NCBI GenBank assembly: GCA_963402885.1
Contig: OY727103.1
Span: 6,362,501 to 6,426,500 of the forward strand
Source: Antedon bifida
Taxonomy: Eukaryota > Echinodermata > Crinoidea > Comatulida > Antedonidae
DNA length: 64,000 nucleotides
Direction of reading: 5' to 3'
Shown here: piece by piece, positions 36,300 to 47,575 of the stretch
Layout of the letters: the number at the start of each line of letters is the position of its first letter
Position numbering within the stretch: position 1 is the stretch's first letter
The notes under the pieces: generated by a model
What the model was told of the DNA's origin: nothing
Seen by the model: the letters and a program-made list of their open reading frames with translations, nothing else
The model's database searches: none
Program-made: the position numbers and the translations under genes

Positions 36300-36537
36300 G
36301 CTCCCAACTCAGACGCTCTATCTGTGTGTGAACTAGTACACCATGGTAACCCCTAAAAGTCTCAAATGATGAAGGTTACATGCAAACATTTTGCGTACAG
36401 GACCTTTAAAGATTGATATATAGTCTTTATCTGACTAATTCTACCACCAGAACCATGTTGCGAATTGCCTCAAATCCAAACCGATATTATGGCTATTGGA
36501 TCACGATTCCACTGTCTTTAAACCACTTGGCCACTTG
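36300..36537 (-). mobile_element. tRNA-derived SINE family S2 (copy 2)
   Basis: The minus strand has GTGGCCAAGTGGTTTAAAG (A box, upstream end 36534), CAATAGCCATAATATCGG and GGTTTGGATTTG (B box, 36471-36482). Further on is GGGGTTACCATGGTGTACTA, shared with 9225-9365. The tRNA-Ser/Leu-like head indicates origin from a class II tRNA. The 98-codon ORF 36413-36709 on the other strand is not supported. Confidence 0.65.
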
Positions 36538-36896
36538 CACACTTTACATACATTTTCCTTGTGGAAGATTATTCAAACTTATTCATCAAAACTGGGTCAA
36601 AAAATTGGAATTACATTTCAATCAGTACTTTCTTTTTCATGCAAATTCTTTATTAAAGTGTGTTAATCAAAACAAATCCCACAGGCTTAAAATTCTGAAT
36701 ATCAATTGAATAAAACTATTATATTGTCATAAATTTTTCTGAATAATCTGCAATTTTAAATTAAGAAATTATGTTGCTTTTATAATCAGTATTATACGAA
36801 CGAACCCCCATTTTGCCAAAAAGTGTTCTCTTCAACTAGAGACCAGCAGTGGAAGAAATGGTACACAGATCTAACTAGCCTAGGTGGTGATGACAT

Positions 36897-36953
36897 TTTG
36901 CCCTTTTGTGGAAGAACGAACCCCCGTAAAAATACTAGCTATGGGCCTAATAC
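36897..36953. repeat. Dispersed repeat family R3 (copy 2)
   Basis: TTTTGCCCTTTTGTGG, AACGAACCCCCGTAAAAATA and CTAGCTATGGGCCTAATA match 12679-12742 in order. Confidence 0.55.
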
Positions 36954-37168
36954 AACAAAACTGCATTAAAAGTTTATGATGTTTAAGAATTGTCTATTTG
37001 GAGAGAAAGGGCTGAAATATGCTTAGCTAAATAGACATACATTTTCAATGTTTAAATTAAAAAACCTTTTAAAAACAATTTGAAGAAAAACATGCATCAC
37101 AAAAATGGTACCATTTAAAAAAAAAGCGATAACATTATGGATTGATTTGAAAAACGATTGTTACTTAC

Positions 37169-37331
37169 TCTTTGTGCTTTTCGTTTATCTGTTCTCTGGC
37201 TTTGGTGATAAATTCGGCTGAAGTTTGAGACAATAACAGGCACGGGTAAAGCTATTACTAGCACCCCGCATAGTGAACACATACCCCCTACAATTTTTCC
37301 TAAGATCGTTGTTGGAACCATATCACCGTAC
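37169..37331 (-). CDS. Shal: Shal/Kv4 potassium channel, selectivity filter and S6 exon
   Basis: A 163-nt internal exon. The first base completes the Gly codon of GYGD and 54 codons follow. The acceptor is TTTCTCTTATTAG and the donor is GTAAGT. The peptide starts [16 protein letters not shown] and continues [19 protein letters not shown], then [17 protein letters not shown]. It contains the YGD of the K+ filter, the whole S6 helix with the PVPV hinge that forms the inner gate, and [15 protein letters not shown]. The last motif is diagnostic for Kv4/Shal over Kv1-Kv3. The exon start at the filter matches the vertebrate KCND gene structure, where one large first coding exon ends at TTLG. The 91-codon ORF called across this region reads into intron on both sides. 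The methionine at its start is not the gene start. Confidence 0.97.
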
Positions 37332-37361
37332 CTAATAAGAGAAACAAAAAGACAAATATTA

Positions 37362-37395
37362 TATTTTGAATATCCAGGTAAGTTAGGCACGAAAT
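37362..37395 (+). mobile_element. Family V MITE end beside the Kv4 S6 exon
   Basis: AATATCCAGGTAAGTTAGGC then ACGAAATA is the family V terminus. It lies about 30 bp upstream (in transcription) of the acceptor of the S6 exon, within the usual branch-point zone. Confidence 0.6.
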
Positions 37396-37461
37396 ATACA
37401 ATAAAAATTAAGATTTATTTAAACAAATTAAAAGGTATGTCCTCAAGCTTAACCGGAAACT

Positions 37462-37560
37462 GAAAAAATTTAGATTAGGTCCTCTATGAACCCACGGCAG
37501 CCAGCAGTGCAGCGCCTACCCAGATCAGCTTAATGGGAGACGATCCCCTCCTTTTTTTAA
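37462..37560. repeat. Dispersed repeat family R6 (copy 2)
   Basis: TTAGGTCCTCTATGAACCCA, GCAGCCAGCAGTGCAGCGCC and GGGAGACGATCCCCTCCT are colinear with 19455-19560. Like that copy it lies close to (130 bp from) a Kv4 exon. Confidence 0.75.
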
Positions 37561-38319
37561 TAGTATACCAAGTTCTTTAACTATGTGAAAAATATCTGTG
37601 TTCCGTTAATTAGGGGTTTTACTGTATTTTAAATGTGTTAAAAAATAATTTGAGCAAAGTCTGGGAGAGTCTGCAGGTTTTCAGAGAGCTGGAAAGTCGA
37701 TTGAATATACATACAGATGAAACAATGGAAGCCATATATACAAAAGTCGAAAATTATATATGAATATATTATTTGATTAATCATATTAACTTAGAAATTT
37801 GACAGCAAGGTAATAAATACATCAGGAATGAATTGAACCGGGTTCATACTTGTCATAAATATGATAATAATTCATAATAATGAAATACAAAGAAAGACAA
37901 TAAATGCATCATCAATAATAACAGTATAATGAGAATATCATGTAAGTGTTTAATCATTTAATTACTAACAGAATTTTGTTTTCAATCAAACATAACATTA
38001 AACCTGTTAATTGTTGGACTGGTGTTTTTTGGCAGCATAAACCTACCAGAAATTGGGTCGATATATCAATTTTATTTTAAAATAATATTTTTAACTAACA
38101 TTTTATTTAGCAATATGTTATATTTTATTATTAATATTTCATAAATTATTCTATATTTATATCTAAGGGTTTTAAGGCATCCTGTAATTTTTCGCTGTTG
38201 GATGTGGTTGAAATAAAATAAGAAAATAAAATAAAATTTATTTATTCGACACAAATGGTCAAGGGGTTGTGGCAGCAACACCTATCAAGCTATTAATTTT
38301 TAAATCAAGGTGAGTCTAG

Positions 38320-38380
38320 TGACTAAGTGGTTTAGGCTGAAAATCATAACCATACAACATCTGTGGTTCATGAATACAAG
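38320..38380 (+). mobile_element. Decayed tRNA-like SINE head
   Basis: AGTGACTAAGTGGTTTAGGC (A-box region of a Leu/Ser-like tRNA) is followed by TGTGGTTCATGAATACAAG, a damaged B box. Too diverged for a tRNA gene. Confidence 0.45.
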
Positions 38381-38544
38381 GAGGTGTCCAGTCGGCATGG
38401 GGCCCTGCTAAATTTGGAAATGTGTATGCAAAACATATCAAAAGACATATTACTTTCAGCACTTCATTTTACCATTTTTAAATTCTGAGTCCATCGCTGC
38501 ATTATGTCAAGAATATACCTTTACAGTGGTGTAACGACTATAAG

Positions 38545-39005
38545 CGCTGATCACTGGCTAAACCCAGGGCCCCAGGGCTTAAGGGGTCATAGCATGAGTA
38601 GACCCGATGCAACTACCCAGCATATGGAGGCCCCTTAAGAGTGCTAAACCCAGGGGTTCCCGGACTTAAGGGCCCCAGAGCATGATCAGCACAGATGCAA
38701 CTGCCCAGCATTGGAGGGTCCTTTGTTAGTGCTAAACCAGGGGTTCCTGGACTTAAGTGGCCCCAGAGCATGACCAGCCCAGAAACTACCCAGCATTGAA
38801 GGATCCCTTATGAGTGCTAAGCCAACACGTCCCAGAACTTAAAGGTCCCCAGAGCATGAGCAGCCCAGATGCAACTACCCAGCATTGAAGGGCCCCTTAT
38901 GAGTGCTAAGCCAACAGGTCCCAGAACTTAAAGGTCCCCAGAGCATGAGCAGCCCTGATGCAACTACCCAGCATTGAACCCTTATGACTGCTAAACCAGG
39001 GGACT
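38545..39005. repeat. GC-rich tandem repeat of 85-89 bp, five copies
   Basis: CTACCCAGCAT or CTGCCCAGCAT recurs at 38613, 38701, 38786, 38875 and 38964. Units contain GAGTGCTAAACCCAGGGGTT, CCCGGACTTAAGGG, CCCCAGAGCATGAGCAG and CCCAGATGCAAC. Clearly richer in GC than its surroundings. No ORF persists. Confidence 0.93.
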
Positions 39006-40050
39006 TTTCCTCCTATGTTATGCCACTGCTGGCTCCATTACGATTGGCACCAACTGATTGTCTGCAAGAGTAGGTCTACACCTTGAAATTTGAAACAACT
39101 GCAGCACCCATTCTATTCAACTGAATTATTTATATTTGCTAAGTACATACTGAAAACAACAATGTTTTTCCTGAAAAAAAGGACATGAAATTCCAAAATA
39201 TAAAGAGCATCCGGGCCTAGGGCCCAATGAGACACTATACATCATGAAATGAATAATTCATGTACTTATTTATGTGAAAAATGTACCTGTACAATAGCGG
39301 AATCAAAGATCGCATAAATGAATAAATTAATCAAACCATTGAACTATGATAAAACAAATATATAATTCTTCTGGGAGGAATCTACGCATATCCCAAGATA
39401 CCATTTATTTAATCATCAATATAAAGAACAAATTTGAAATTGACAATAACTTAATTTTAATATTGAAATAATATTTTCTATTATAATAAACTATTGTTAT
39501 ACAATATATGAAAGAAATTGCATATATCTATGGAAAAAAAAGTCTAACAGAAATTATTTTTTATTTAAAATGTAACTTAACAAATGTAATAGTGTTATTG
39601 TTTTTAGCTATCCATACAACTTATTATTATGTTCATACTATCCACATGCCATAACGCGTCGCCGTATTTAAAACAAAATTATATTTTCAAATGAGTGAAG
39701 TTCAGCATACAAATTGCAGAAGTTAAACGTAATTTGATTTTGTAACTTCGCCTTTTACATTTATTAATGAAATATCTGTGATTTGTGTCTGTTGACACAA
39801 CAGTTCAAAGGTATTTAGTTACCGATTCGACGAGGTAACTGCACTCCGCAGCAGAAACACAATAGTTGTTTTTTTGGTAGTTATAATGAAACCAAAGCCC
39901 GCATTTGTACTAATAACTAATAAGCATTTCATAAATACAATTATTAATACATTACATATACAATGGAAAATTCAATAAGTAACAAATGTTAAACACTTGT
40001 TTAGCTTGGGGTTATAATCAATACAAATCAAACATTTTTTTTTTCCATAC

Positions 40051-40070
40051 ATTGATTGATTGATTGATTT
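40051..40070. repeat. (ATTG)n microsatellite
   Basis: ATTGATTGATTGATTGATTT at the entrance of the 22-bp array. Confidence 0.9.
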
Positions 40071-40139
40071 AATATAATCTTTCTCTAGCAGCTTTAGAGA
40101 ATTGAATGCAAAACTAAGTTGGATCAAGTATTGTTAAGT

Positions 40140-40720
40140 TGACAATACATTTGCATAAACTTGAAATATACATTTGCATAAACTTGAAAATATATATGCA
40201 TAAACTTGAAAATAAATGTTTATAAACTTGAAAAAACATTTGCATAAACTTGAAAAAACATTTGCATAAATTTGAAAAGACATTTTTATAAACTTGAAGA
40301 CATTTGTATATAAAACCTGAAGAGACATTTGCAGAAACTTGAAAAGACATTTGCATAAGCTTGAAGACATTTACATAAACTTGAAAAAGAGATTTGCATA
40401 AGCTTAAAGACATTTGCATAAGCTTGAAAAGATATTTGCATAAACTTGAAAAGATATTTGCATAAACTTGAAAAGATATTTGCATAAACTTGAAAAGATA
40501 TTTGTATTAATCTGAAGAGACATTTGCATAAACCTGAATAGACATTTTCATAGACTTAAAAACATTTTTTAAACTTTAAAATCTATTTGCATAAACTTGA
40601 AGACATTTACATAAACTTGAAGACATTTATAAATTTGAAGACATTTGCATACTGTATACTTTTGCATAAATTTACATGAAGACATTTGCATAAACTTGAA
40701 AAGATATTTACATAGATTAG
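40140..40720. repeat. 22-bp minisatellite (TTGCATAAACTTGAAAAGACA), about 25 copies
   Basis: Units of 19-23 bp repeat for nearly 600 bp. The best-kept copies are around 40420-40510 (AAGATATTTGCATAAACTTG). The minus-strand ORFs at 40114-40485 and 40134-40370 translate the array into VYANIFSSLCK-like repeats and are artefacts. Confidence 0.95.
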
Positions 40721-42703
40721 TTGATGAATAAGCCAATATAACATTTTTCTCAAGGCTACCTTACAAACAATAGAGTAACATGGGAATTCTGTATCATCAA
40801 GGTTAAGTGACATTTGTGATATTGCTCCTATGATACAGCTGTATATGTGATACACATGGGACCCTGTATCGCATAATTTGTCTATGATACAGGACGAATA
40901 ATGCCATTTGTATATACACAGTACTTAGAATCGGCTAAATACACAGACAGTGGCGTAACGTTACTTCCAACACACAGGTAGCTGTCGAATCAGATTTGTT
41001 TGCTCTCACTAATTGATTTTGTTCGATAATTTCGTCAAATTGACTGAAACACAATCCCAAGGCCAGATATGGAGTAGTAATAAATATGTATATTACTTTA
41101 TTTGATATCTATTGATTGTATTCATTGACTATATGCTCAATGGCTCCATTTAGCTTCAGGTTTCTCTGGACATATGCACTAATAAGTCACATTATTTCAA
41201 GTTCCTTAAAGCCTAGTCTACTAGTCAGTTGGTTGTGGTTTTCCACTGTTTGCAGCAGTTCTTTAAAAGTAAACATACTAGGTTTACTGGAGGCTGTTAT
41301 TTTGTCAACGCCACCTGCAGAATCACATTACAAAACTCTGATCTGATTGGCTGAGTTTGCAAATCTCAGCAAGTCAAGACATTGCATGGCCTAACTTCTG
41401 TACACTATTTTTCTGCAGTTTTCCAAAGTTTGTGAACTGGTCAATTAGCAAACTTTGACAAATTTTTATTGCTAAACTCAAGTTTGGTTTCTTTGGTAAC
41501 TTATTGCAAACGTTCCAAATGCCATCCAATTTAATAAGAATTTTCTAAATTCTGTAAATCATGTTTGTAAAAAAATATAAAAAATATTTGTTGATCTCTT
41601 CCACATCACCGTTTATATTCCATTTATTCATTTTTATATTTATCTTTTCTCTATGTGCCTGTGAGAATTTGAATAAATAAATGGTTTATACCATATGCCA
41701 TACAAGTTTGGATATTTGGTAACCTTATTATTTTTTTTTTAAGCGACAACAGAAAATTGTTACCACAAGCTTTCCTGTGTTTTGACAAAAGATTTTAAAA
41801 TTGAAATTTTTTAATTTTATGTATTTGTGTCAAACAAATGTTCATGCTTAGTATTTAAATACAAATTATTTTTCCACTGTTGAATAAATTCAGCAATGTA
41901 TGAATATATTGTTTAAAATCAATTTGTTGGAAATAAATGCTTTCAAAAAAAGCATTGTTTGAAAAGATATCAAATAACAGATGCTCTAATCAAATCTATA
42001 GAAAATAATTAAAATAGCCAGGTGCATAAAAACACCTTAATGGTTTTTGTTTCAAATAATAATCATATAATTGATCAAGAGCCGTTTACAGTGCAGGGCA
42101 ATACACAGGTGTGATTATACATATATATATATATACATAATATGCATATGTTATTCTTATTGATCAAATCAAACATTCAGGGAAACATAATCATGTTGCT
42201 AGAATTACGTCATGTGTTAGGATATTGTATACCAAGTCCGATAGCATTTGCGTTGATCGTGGTGTCAGCTTAACCGCAAAAAGAGATATCACTAATTATA
42301 GACTGTAAAATGACCACATTGACAATCTAGATTATCGAGATTGCCTTTTGACCGTATATTCATCAACATTTTTTTCATCAACAGTCAGTATAAACCTATA
42401 TGCTGCGAAAAGGATTTTAATATGAAATATAAATTTAAATATACTAATGAATACATATTTAGAATAAACAGTATATTCTTTAGAGTGTGTTTCTATATTG
42501 AAAAAAAAGTTGTAGGAAATTTTACAGTGAGTATAAATCTATATGCAAGGAAAAGGATTTTAATATAAGTATTTATAAATATGCTGGCAGTTTGAATACA
42601 TTAAATTTAGAATATATCATATTATAACAAGAAATATTTCTTTTAAAAAAAACGCTGCTTGACTTTACCATAGAGGAATGATTTGACCATTATTAAATGA
42701 TAA

Positions 42704-42957
42704 GTGGAGTTGTGGCTTGGTGGTTATGATGCTTGGCCAAGGGTCCTGGGTTCAAGTCCTGTCACATGTCATGATTTAATTTTCTAAGGACAAAAATTAC
42801 AACTCCACTCCCAAAGATTTGAAATAAGACTTTGTTTATGTAGAGCATCTTGTGTATGTTTGTCTTGTGAACCTTTGAGGGTCCCTAATGATCAGCAATT
42901 GCTGGATCATAGCAATACCTCTTTAAATATGGTAAAAAATAAATAAATAAATAAATG
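42704..42957 (+). mobile_element. tRNA-derived SINE family S3, complete copy
   Basis: The head GGAGTTGTGGCTTGGTGG has an A-box-like TGGCTTGGTGG (42713-42723) and a consensus B box GGTTCAAGTCC (42749-42759). The body has ACAACTCCACTCCC, GTTTGTCTTGTGAACC and CCCTAATGATCAGCAATTGC. The tail is a run of AAAT units. This is the fullest copy, and 35243-35409 and 27625-27771 align to it. Transcription would start from the internal Pol III promoter if still active. Confidence 0.9.
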
Positions 42958-45134
42958 CATGTATACTAGACTACTGTATAATACATCTCATAGACTCTCT
43001 TCTCCCAGATGTGCTTTTATAGGGTTTCAGGATGCCCAGTCCGAGTTTCCAAATACCCATTTTTTCAGCCGTACTAAGTATACAAGCTTCCACATGATAC
43101 AGTTTTTTTTTTTTTTTTACAGTCCTCTTGAATAAAACTGCCTAAAGCAGGCATAACAATATTCCTTAGAGTATGTTTTTTATCCACAAAAGTGGCAATC
43201 AACAGTGTTAATATATAGGTAATTTATACTGACATTAATAAAATGAAATGTTTGACAATTCTATTAAAATCATCCCAGAATGTAATTTCATCAGTTTGAC
43301 AGCTGGAGCTGCTACTGTACGAAATGTGAATTTAAATTTACGCAGAAACAAGAACAAACAAGACGTATGACAGTCAGATAACAGTCTCACGCTACGCACT
43401 ACAGAATACTACAAACATTAAAAGTCAATGTGAAAATTATCTTCATTATTAAAGATAATTCATTTAACATTTAATTTCTAAAAATAATGATTGGTTAAAT
43501 GGAAGAAAATTGTTTCAACAACATATCGGAATTTGGGTGAAAATGGACCAAAGATGCGAGATACGCTGTATCTAACTAACTATGGCAAAGGGAATAAAAA
43601 TCATGTTTTTAAATTCAGGCGGTGATAACATCACAACATTTTATTGGCCAAATAGTACATGAATTCTAAAATTCATTGACTCCCATATTTGGAAAAATAA
43701 ATGTGGTGGTCCCCATTTATTCCAAGGAGCCAACTGATTTAAAATAGGCATGTTTTTACACAAACTCGATTTCAAACTGTATGTACTGTATGTAAGATCA
43801 TGGCTTTTCATTGTGTGGGGGTAGTTGATTTATTCATGTTTATGCTTATGTTTTGTTTTACAGCAATTTATCATAATTGTACACATGATTTGTATGTATT
43901 TCTATGGTAAAGAACTTATACCGAATATCGGTAGTAATTGCGGACGTTCCATAACACTTTAAAATTCTGAAATGACCGAGTGAATTGATGTGTTTAATAC
44001 TAAACAATCGTTCAATTATTCAAGGAAAACTTGAAATATCATAAAACATAGATAAAGTAAAAAAAGCAAGCTGGAGAAATTTGATTGCTTTTCCATTTGT
44101 AAGTGCCACACGACAGAAGATTATCATCAAATTATACAACCACAATGATATGTTTAAACATAGGTGTCAAAATTAGTTTGATAAATGTGACAGATAATAG
44201 CTTTCTTGAAATATATTGCTGTCTGAAAGTAAAACTCAAGTAAGATATTTACCTATCTACCAATGTAAGACGATTAATATGAACATTTCATACAATTTTA
44301 GTGTATAATTCTCAGAAAAAAATTTTAAAAATGTAAAATATCAAATTAAGACATTGACTTAATATTAAATGATGAATATTCATTTTCTTGACAGACTGCA
44401 ATCTTACCATTGGTACAAGTAGTTTTAATGATGACGGTGGACCTATTAACAAAGTTTACCCACTGATTTTTCTTATAGAAACATGCCATATATCTTACAT
44501 GTATTGGCCTTTTGTCTAAAACATAAATTTTAATATATTTAATATTATTTTTTTCCATCATTTTGAAAATAAAGTAGTAGTAATTTTGGATGAAGATTTT
44601 GAAGGGAGCAAATGTTTTACTTTTGACTTAGGTAGTCTTGTATCTCAATAACTACTCATAGAAAGATACAATTGTGTTCAAGGCATGTTTATGGAGTGAC
44701 AAAACAATTTGTAAGATAGTGACCAGAAACAACACACATAAAAGCTCAGAAAACTCGTTTAGTCTTGACTATATATATTAGAGGTTTATTTTGAATTCAA
44801 ACAGGGAAGGTATAGAGAATAATGCTTCCAAACTTATTTTTTATAATATAAATTGTCACATCTCTTCCACATTGATTTTTCCATGTCTTCTCTCCCCATT
44901 TACTAACTCCCTCTCTCTTTACTCCTGCGCTATTAGATTGGATAGTGCAGGTTGGAATTACAATCATTTGCAGAAGGACATATTATATTCGTTAGGTTTT
45001 ATGACAAATGCATCCCTAATATGTTAATGTTTAATTTCCCATAGGCAAAATCACACAAACACATAATTTTCTGAAGGCCTAAAGATATTTAAACTATACT
45101 GTACAGCAAGGTACAGTTCGAGCAGATTTGTCAA

Positions 45135-45300
45135 AGCCTTAGCCAGCAGTATGGTTTGTAAGGTTTTAACCTAGCTCACCACTTTTCACAGCTAGGCCTT
45201 AGACAACCCTATGGCCAGCACAATTGTTCCCTTTTCTTGCGACCACCTTACCACTTTATTTCTTATGACTACAGCACTGTATGTTAACTGTACATGCTGT
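45135..45300. repeat. Dispersed repeat family R2 (copy 2)
   Basis: GCCTTAGCCAGCAGTATGGT, CAACCCTATGGCCAGCAC, ATTGTTCCCTTTTCTTGCGA and CCACTTTATTTCTTATGACT align with 5822-5965 and 58795-58935. Confidence 0.75.
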
Positions 45301-45617
45301 AATATAGTACAATGTACTATTCAATCAATATGACCTTGACTTTGTTCTCAGTTCAAACTATGTCATGCAAACACTGAACTACAACAATTCACAAGCCTTG
45401 ATAAATATCCACAACCAGTCAATATACTACGATACAACGCCCTCTAAGACTTAGTACTAGCATTATTTTCAATTGAGCAAACAAAGTTAATCAATATGCT
45501 TGCATAAGGCCTTAACAATTGGTAGATTCAGTTTCTGTTATTGTCTTTAAATATAATTTGTAAATAAATTTAGCAGAATGTATCGAAATACATTACCAAA
45601 AAATAGTACTAAATTAA

Positions 45618-45815
45618 AGGACACTTTTAGTTTCACTTCTATTCAGGGGAAACCCTGATTAAAGAGACACTTTCCTGTGAAGTGAACAAGCAAAAGGCAA
45701 TAAGTTGTAACACTTTCCCTAACCCTAACTCCCACCCTGCCCCAACTTACCTACTCAAAGGACACCTATTAAGTGGACACTTTGCTGGACCCAAAGCTGT
45801 CCCCTTAATAGAGAT
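45618..45815. repeat. Dispersed repeat family R4 (long copy)
   Basis: Left part TTCAGGGGAAACCCTGATTA and AGAGACACTTTCCTGTGAAG. Right part GGACACCTATTAAGTGGACA, CTTTGCTGGACCC and TGTCCCCTTAATAGAGATTA. The inner blocks are roughly inverted, so a MITE is possible. The 66-codon ORF 45682-45882 overlaps it. Confidence 0.65.
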
Positions 45816-46705
45816 TATAATGCAATTATTGATAGTACTGCAACTACCTAAAACAGGAATGGTTTTAGATTATTCTTTATGATGACTGGAGATGCATACA
45901 TGTATTTTATAAGAACCATTGAAGGATCCAGGAGGTTATCCATGTGGTCTGGTCATCACAAAATGTTGAAGGCGGCCTTTTTAGAGTAATGAAATCAACT
46001 TTTTTTTAATGTACGCCATGTAATATAAACAACAGAAATAGTATTGTAATGTGTTTAAACATCTACGATGCCAAGGTTTAAAATCCTATCACTATGAGCA
46101 ATCTCTTCAAAAGAAATATAATTAAGTTAATTATATGCGTTGCATGTTCACTGATGCGTAACAGGCTAACATGGTTTATGTGTTAATACAACATGGTGCG
46201 TAATTGCACATGAGTGGACTCCCTACTCGAGTCTAAAGGTCGGTCACTCACCGATGTTAATTAGCAAAAATGGATTTATGAATACAATTATAATCTACAT
46301 AGATGTAATTTGATTGTAGGTAATAACAATCAACAAATTAATAAACCAAATTATGATTCATTTTAATTTCATTCATATTAATTATTTTATGGATACGATC
46401 AGGAAATAGTCCCTAAACAATCAATGAGACAATTTCAAAACATGATACCTAATAAAGACTACTTAATATCATGACAATAAAATGATTCTGGTAAAAGCAG
46501 ATGGAAGTTAATATTTTCTGGATTTTACGTGTTTTAAATTCACAAAATACCTCACGCAAACGGCATTTCAGTGTTTACCAGAGGTACGTCACACAATCTA
46601 GCAACTAGTCAGATGTAAATTATGTATTAAATAAATAACCTTCTAAAAAACATGTGTATCTTTAATACACAAACCAATAGTGGTGTTAGTACTCTATGGA
46701 TGCTA

Positions 46706-46836
46706 GCTTACCTGGATAAACCGACAATAGCCTGTGCTCTCCAAATGGAAAGACTTTGAAACGATAGTAAAAGGTTTCTACAACACTCCTGTTCATATTG
46801 GACTAGTCCGCAACCACGCCCTCATGTGGGAACGTT
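46706..46836 (-). mobile_element. Family V MITE, reverse copy
   Basis: GCTTACCTGGATAAACCGAC and AATAGCCT at one end. GTCCGCAACCACGCCCTCAT at the other, which in reverse complement equals the ATGAGGGCGTGG start seen at 21602. This gives the full extent of about 130 bp. Confidence 0.7.
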
Positions 46837-47526
46837 CCAACGTACCATTTATTTCAGAAGCATTACGACATATGATACAAACGTATTTTCTATTCGGGAG
46901 ATTGAATAAAAATTCAAGAGGGTTCTGGAGAAATCGGAATCATTGAAACATCTGTAAAAGCCTTAATTTTTTGCATTCAATGAATATGTTCTCGCGTCAA
47001 GACAGTTAAGACACTGCAATACAGGCAATGTGGTGCCTGAATAAGTTACATAATACTTCATATTGGTATTTCTACACCAATGGGTGCAGCCAAGGAATTG
47101 TTGAAGCCTAGGAAAAATGTTTTTTTAAATTATGCCTTTCCTTCCCACTGCGTTTGTAAATTCTGGATGCCTCCTACTAATGTCTTGGAAGCTAATTTAG
47201 CTGTAAATTTTAGACACCTATATATAAAGTTTCATTAATATCTGGGTTAATAATACATACCTGACAACATTCACAGCCCACATGGTATACATTATATGAA
47301 TGAATACAGTTAATGAAATGTATAGGTGTCATAATTGGAATTCAAGATATATATTCTTCTATTATCTTAATCATCTTAAATTAGTAGGAAGGTCATATTA
47401 ATCAATCAGAAAAAAGCAGGTGTAGCTTTAAAAATCTGAATGTTTTGGAAAAACTTACCAATTGAATAGTAAGTTTAAAATTATAAAAAAAAAAGTAGTG
47501 TTGCTAGTCTATGAGTGCCACTATTT

Positions 47527-47575
47527 CTGTGCCTAACTTACCTGGATAAACCAACATTTGCCTATTTCTATCTAA
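47527..47575 (-). mobile_element. Family V MITE end, reverse copy
   Basis: CTAACTTACCTGGATAAACC followed by AACATTTGCCTATTTC. Confidence 0.7.

Larger units (their letters stand above)
19771..37168 (-). other. Shal: Intron of the Kv4 gene, 17.4 kb
   Basis: Bounded on the minus strand by donor GTAAGT (37163-37168) and acceptor CAG (19771-19773). It holds many family V copies, a dense cluster of short tandem arrays (25.9-30.7 kb), LINE and SINE remnants and a 185-bp array. Nothing recognisable was seen in 20520-21350, 21870-22480, 22960-23640, 23800-24880, 25130-25900, 27790-28550, 29460-29950, 30760-32300, 32730-33930, 35410-36140 or 36540-36890. Within these, 20468-20512 is a GATGA-type purine-rich run and 35930-36110 is a G-rich stretch I cannot assign. 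Confidence 0.85.

Noticed and set aside
37115..37390. 91-codon ORF taken as a small membrane protein gene
   Set aside because: Only the middle part (37169-37331) is coding, as an internal Kv4 exon with acceptor and donor. The ends read into introns and a family V repeat.
40114..40485. 123-codon ORF with VYANIFSSLCK repeats
   Set aside because: Translation of a 22-bp minisatellite with variable unit length. No homology expected.
45714..45736. Telomere-like CCCTAACCCTAACTCCC
   Set aside because: Fewer than three units and inside a dispersed repeat. No telomeric array.
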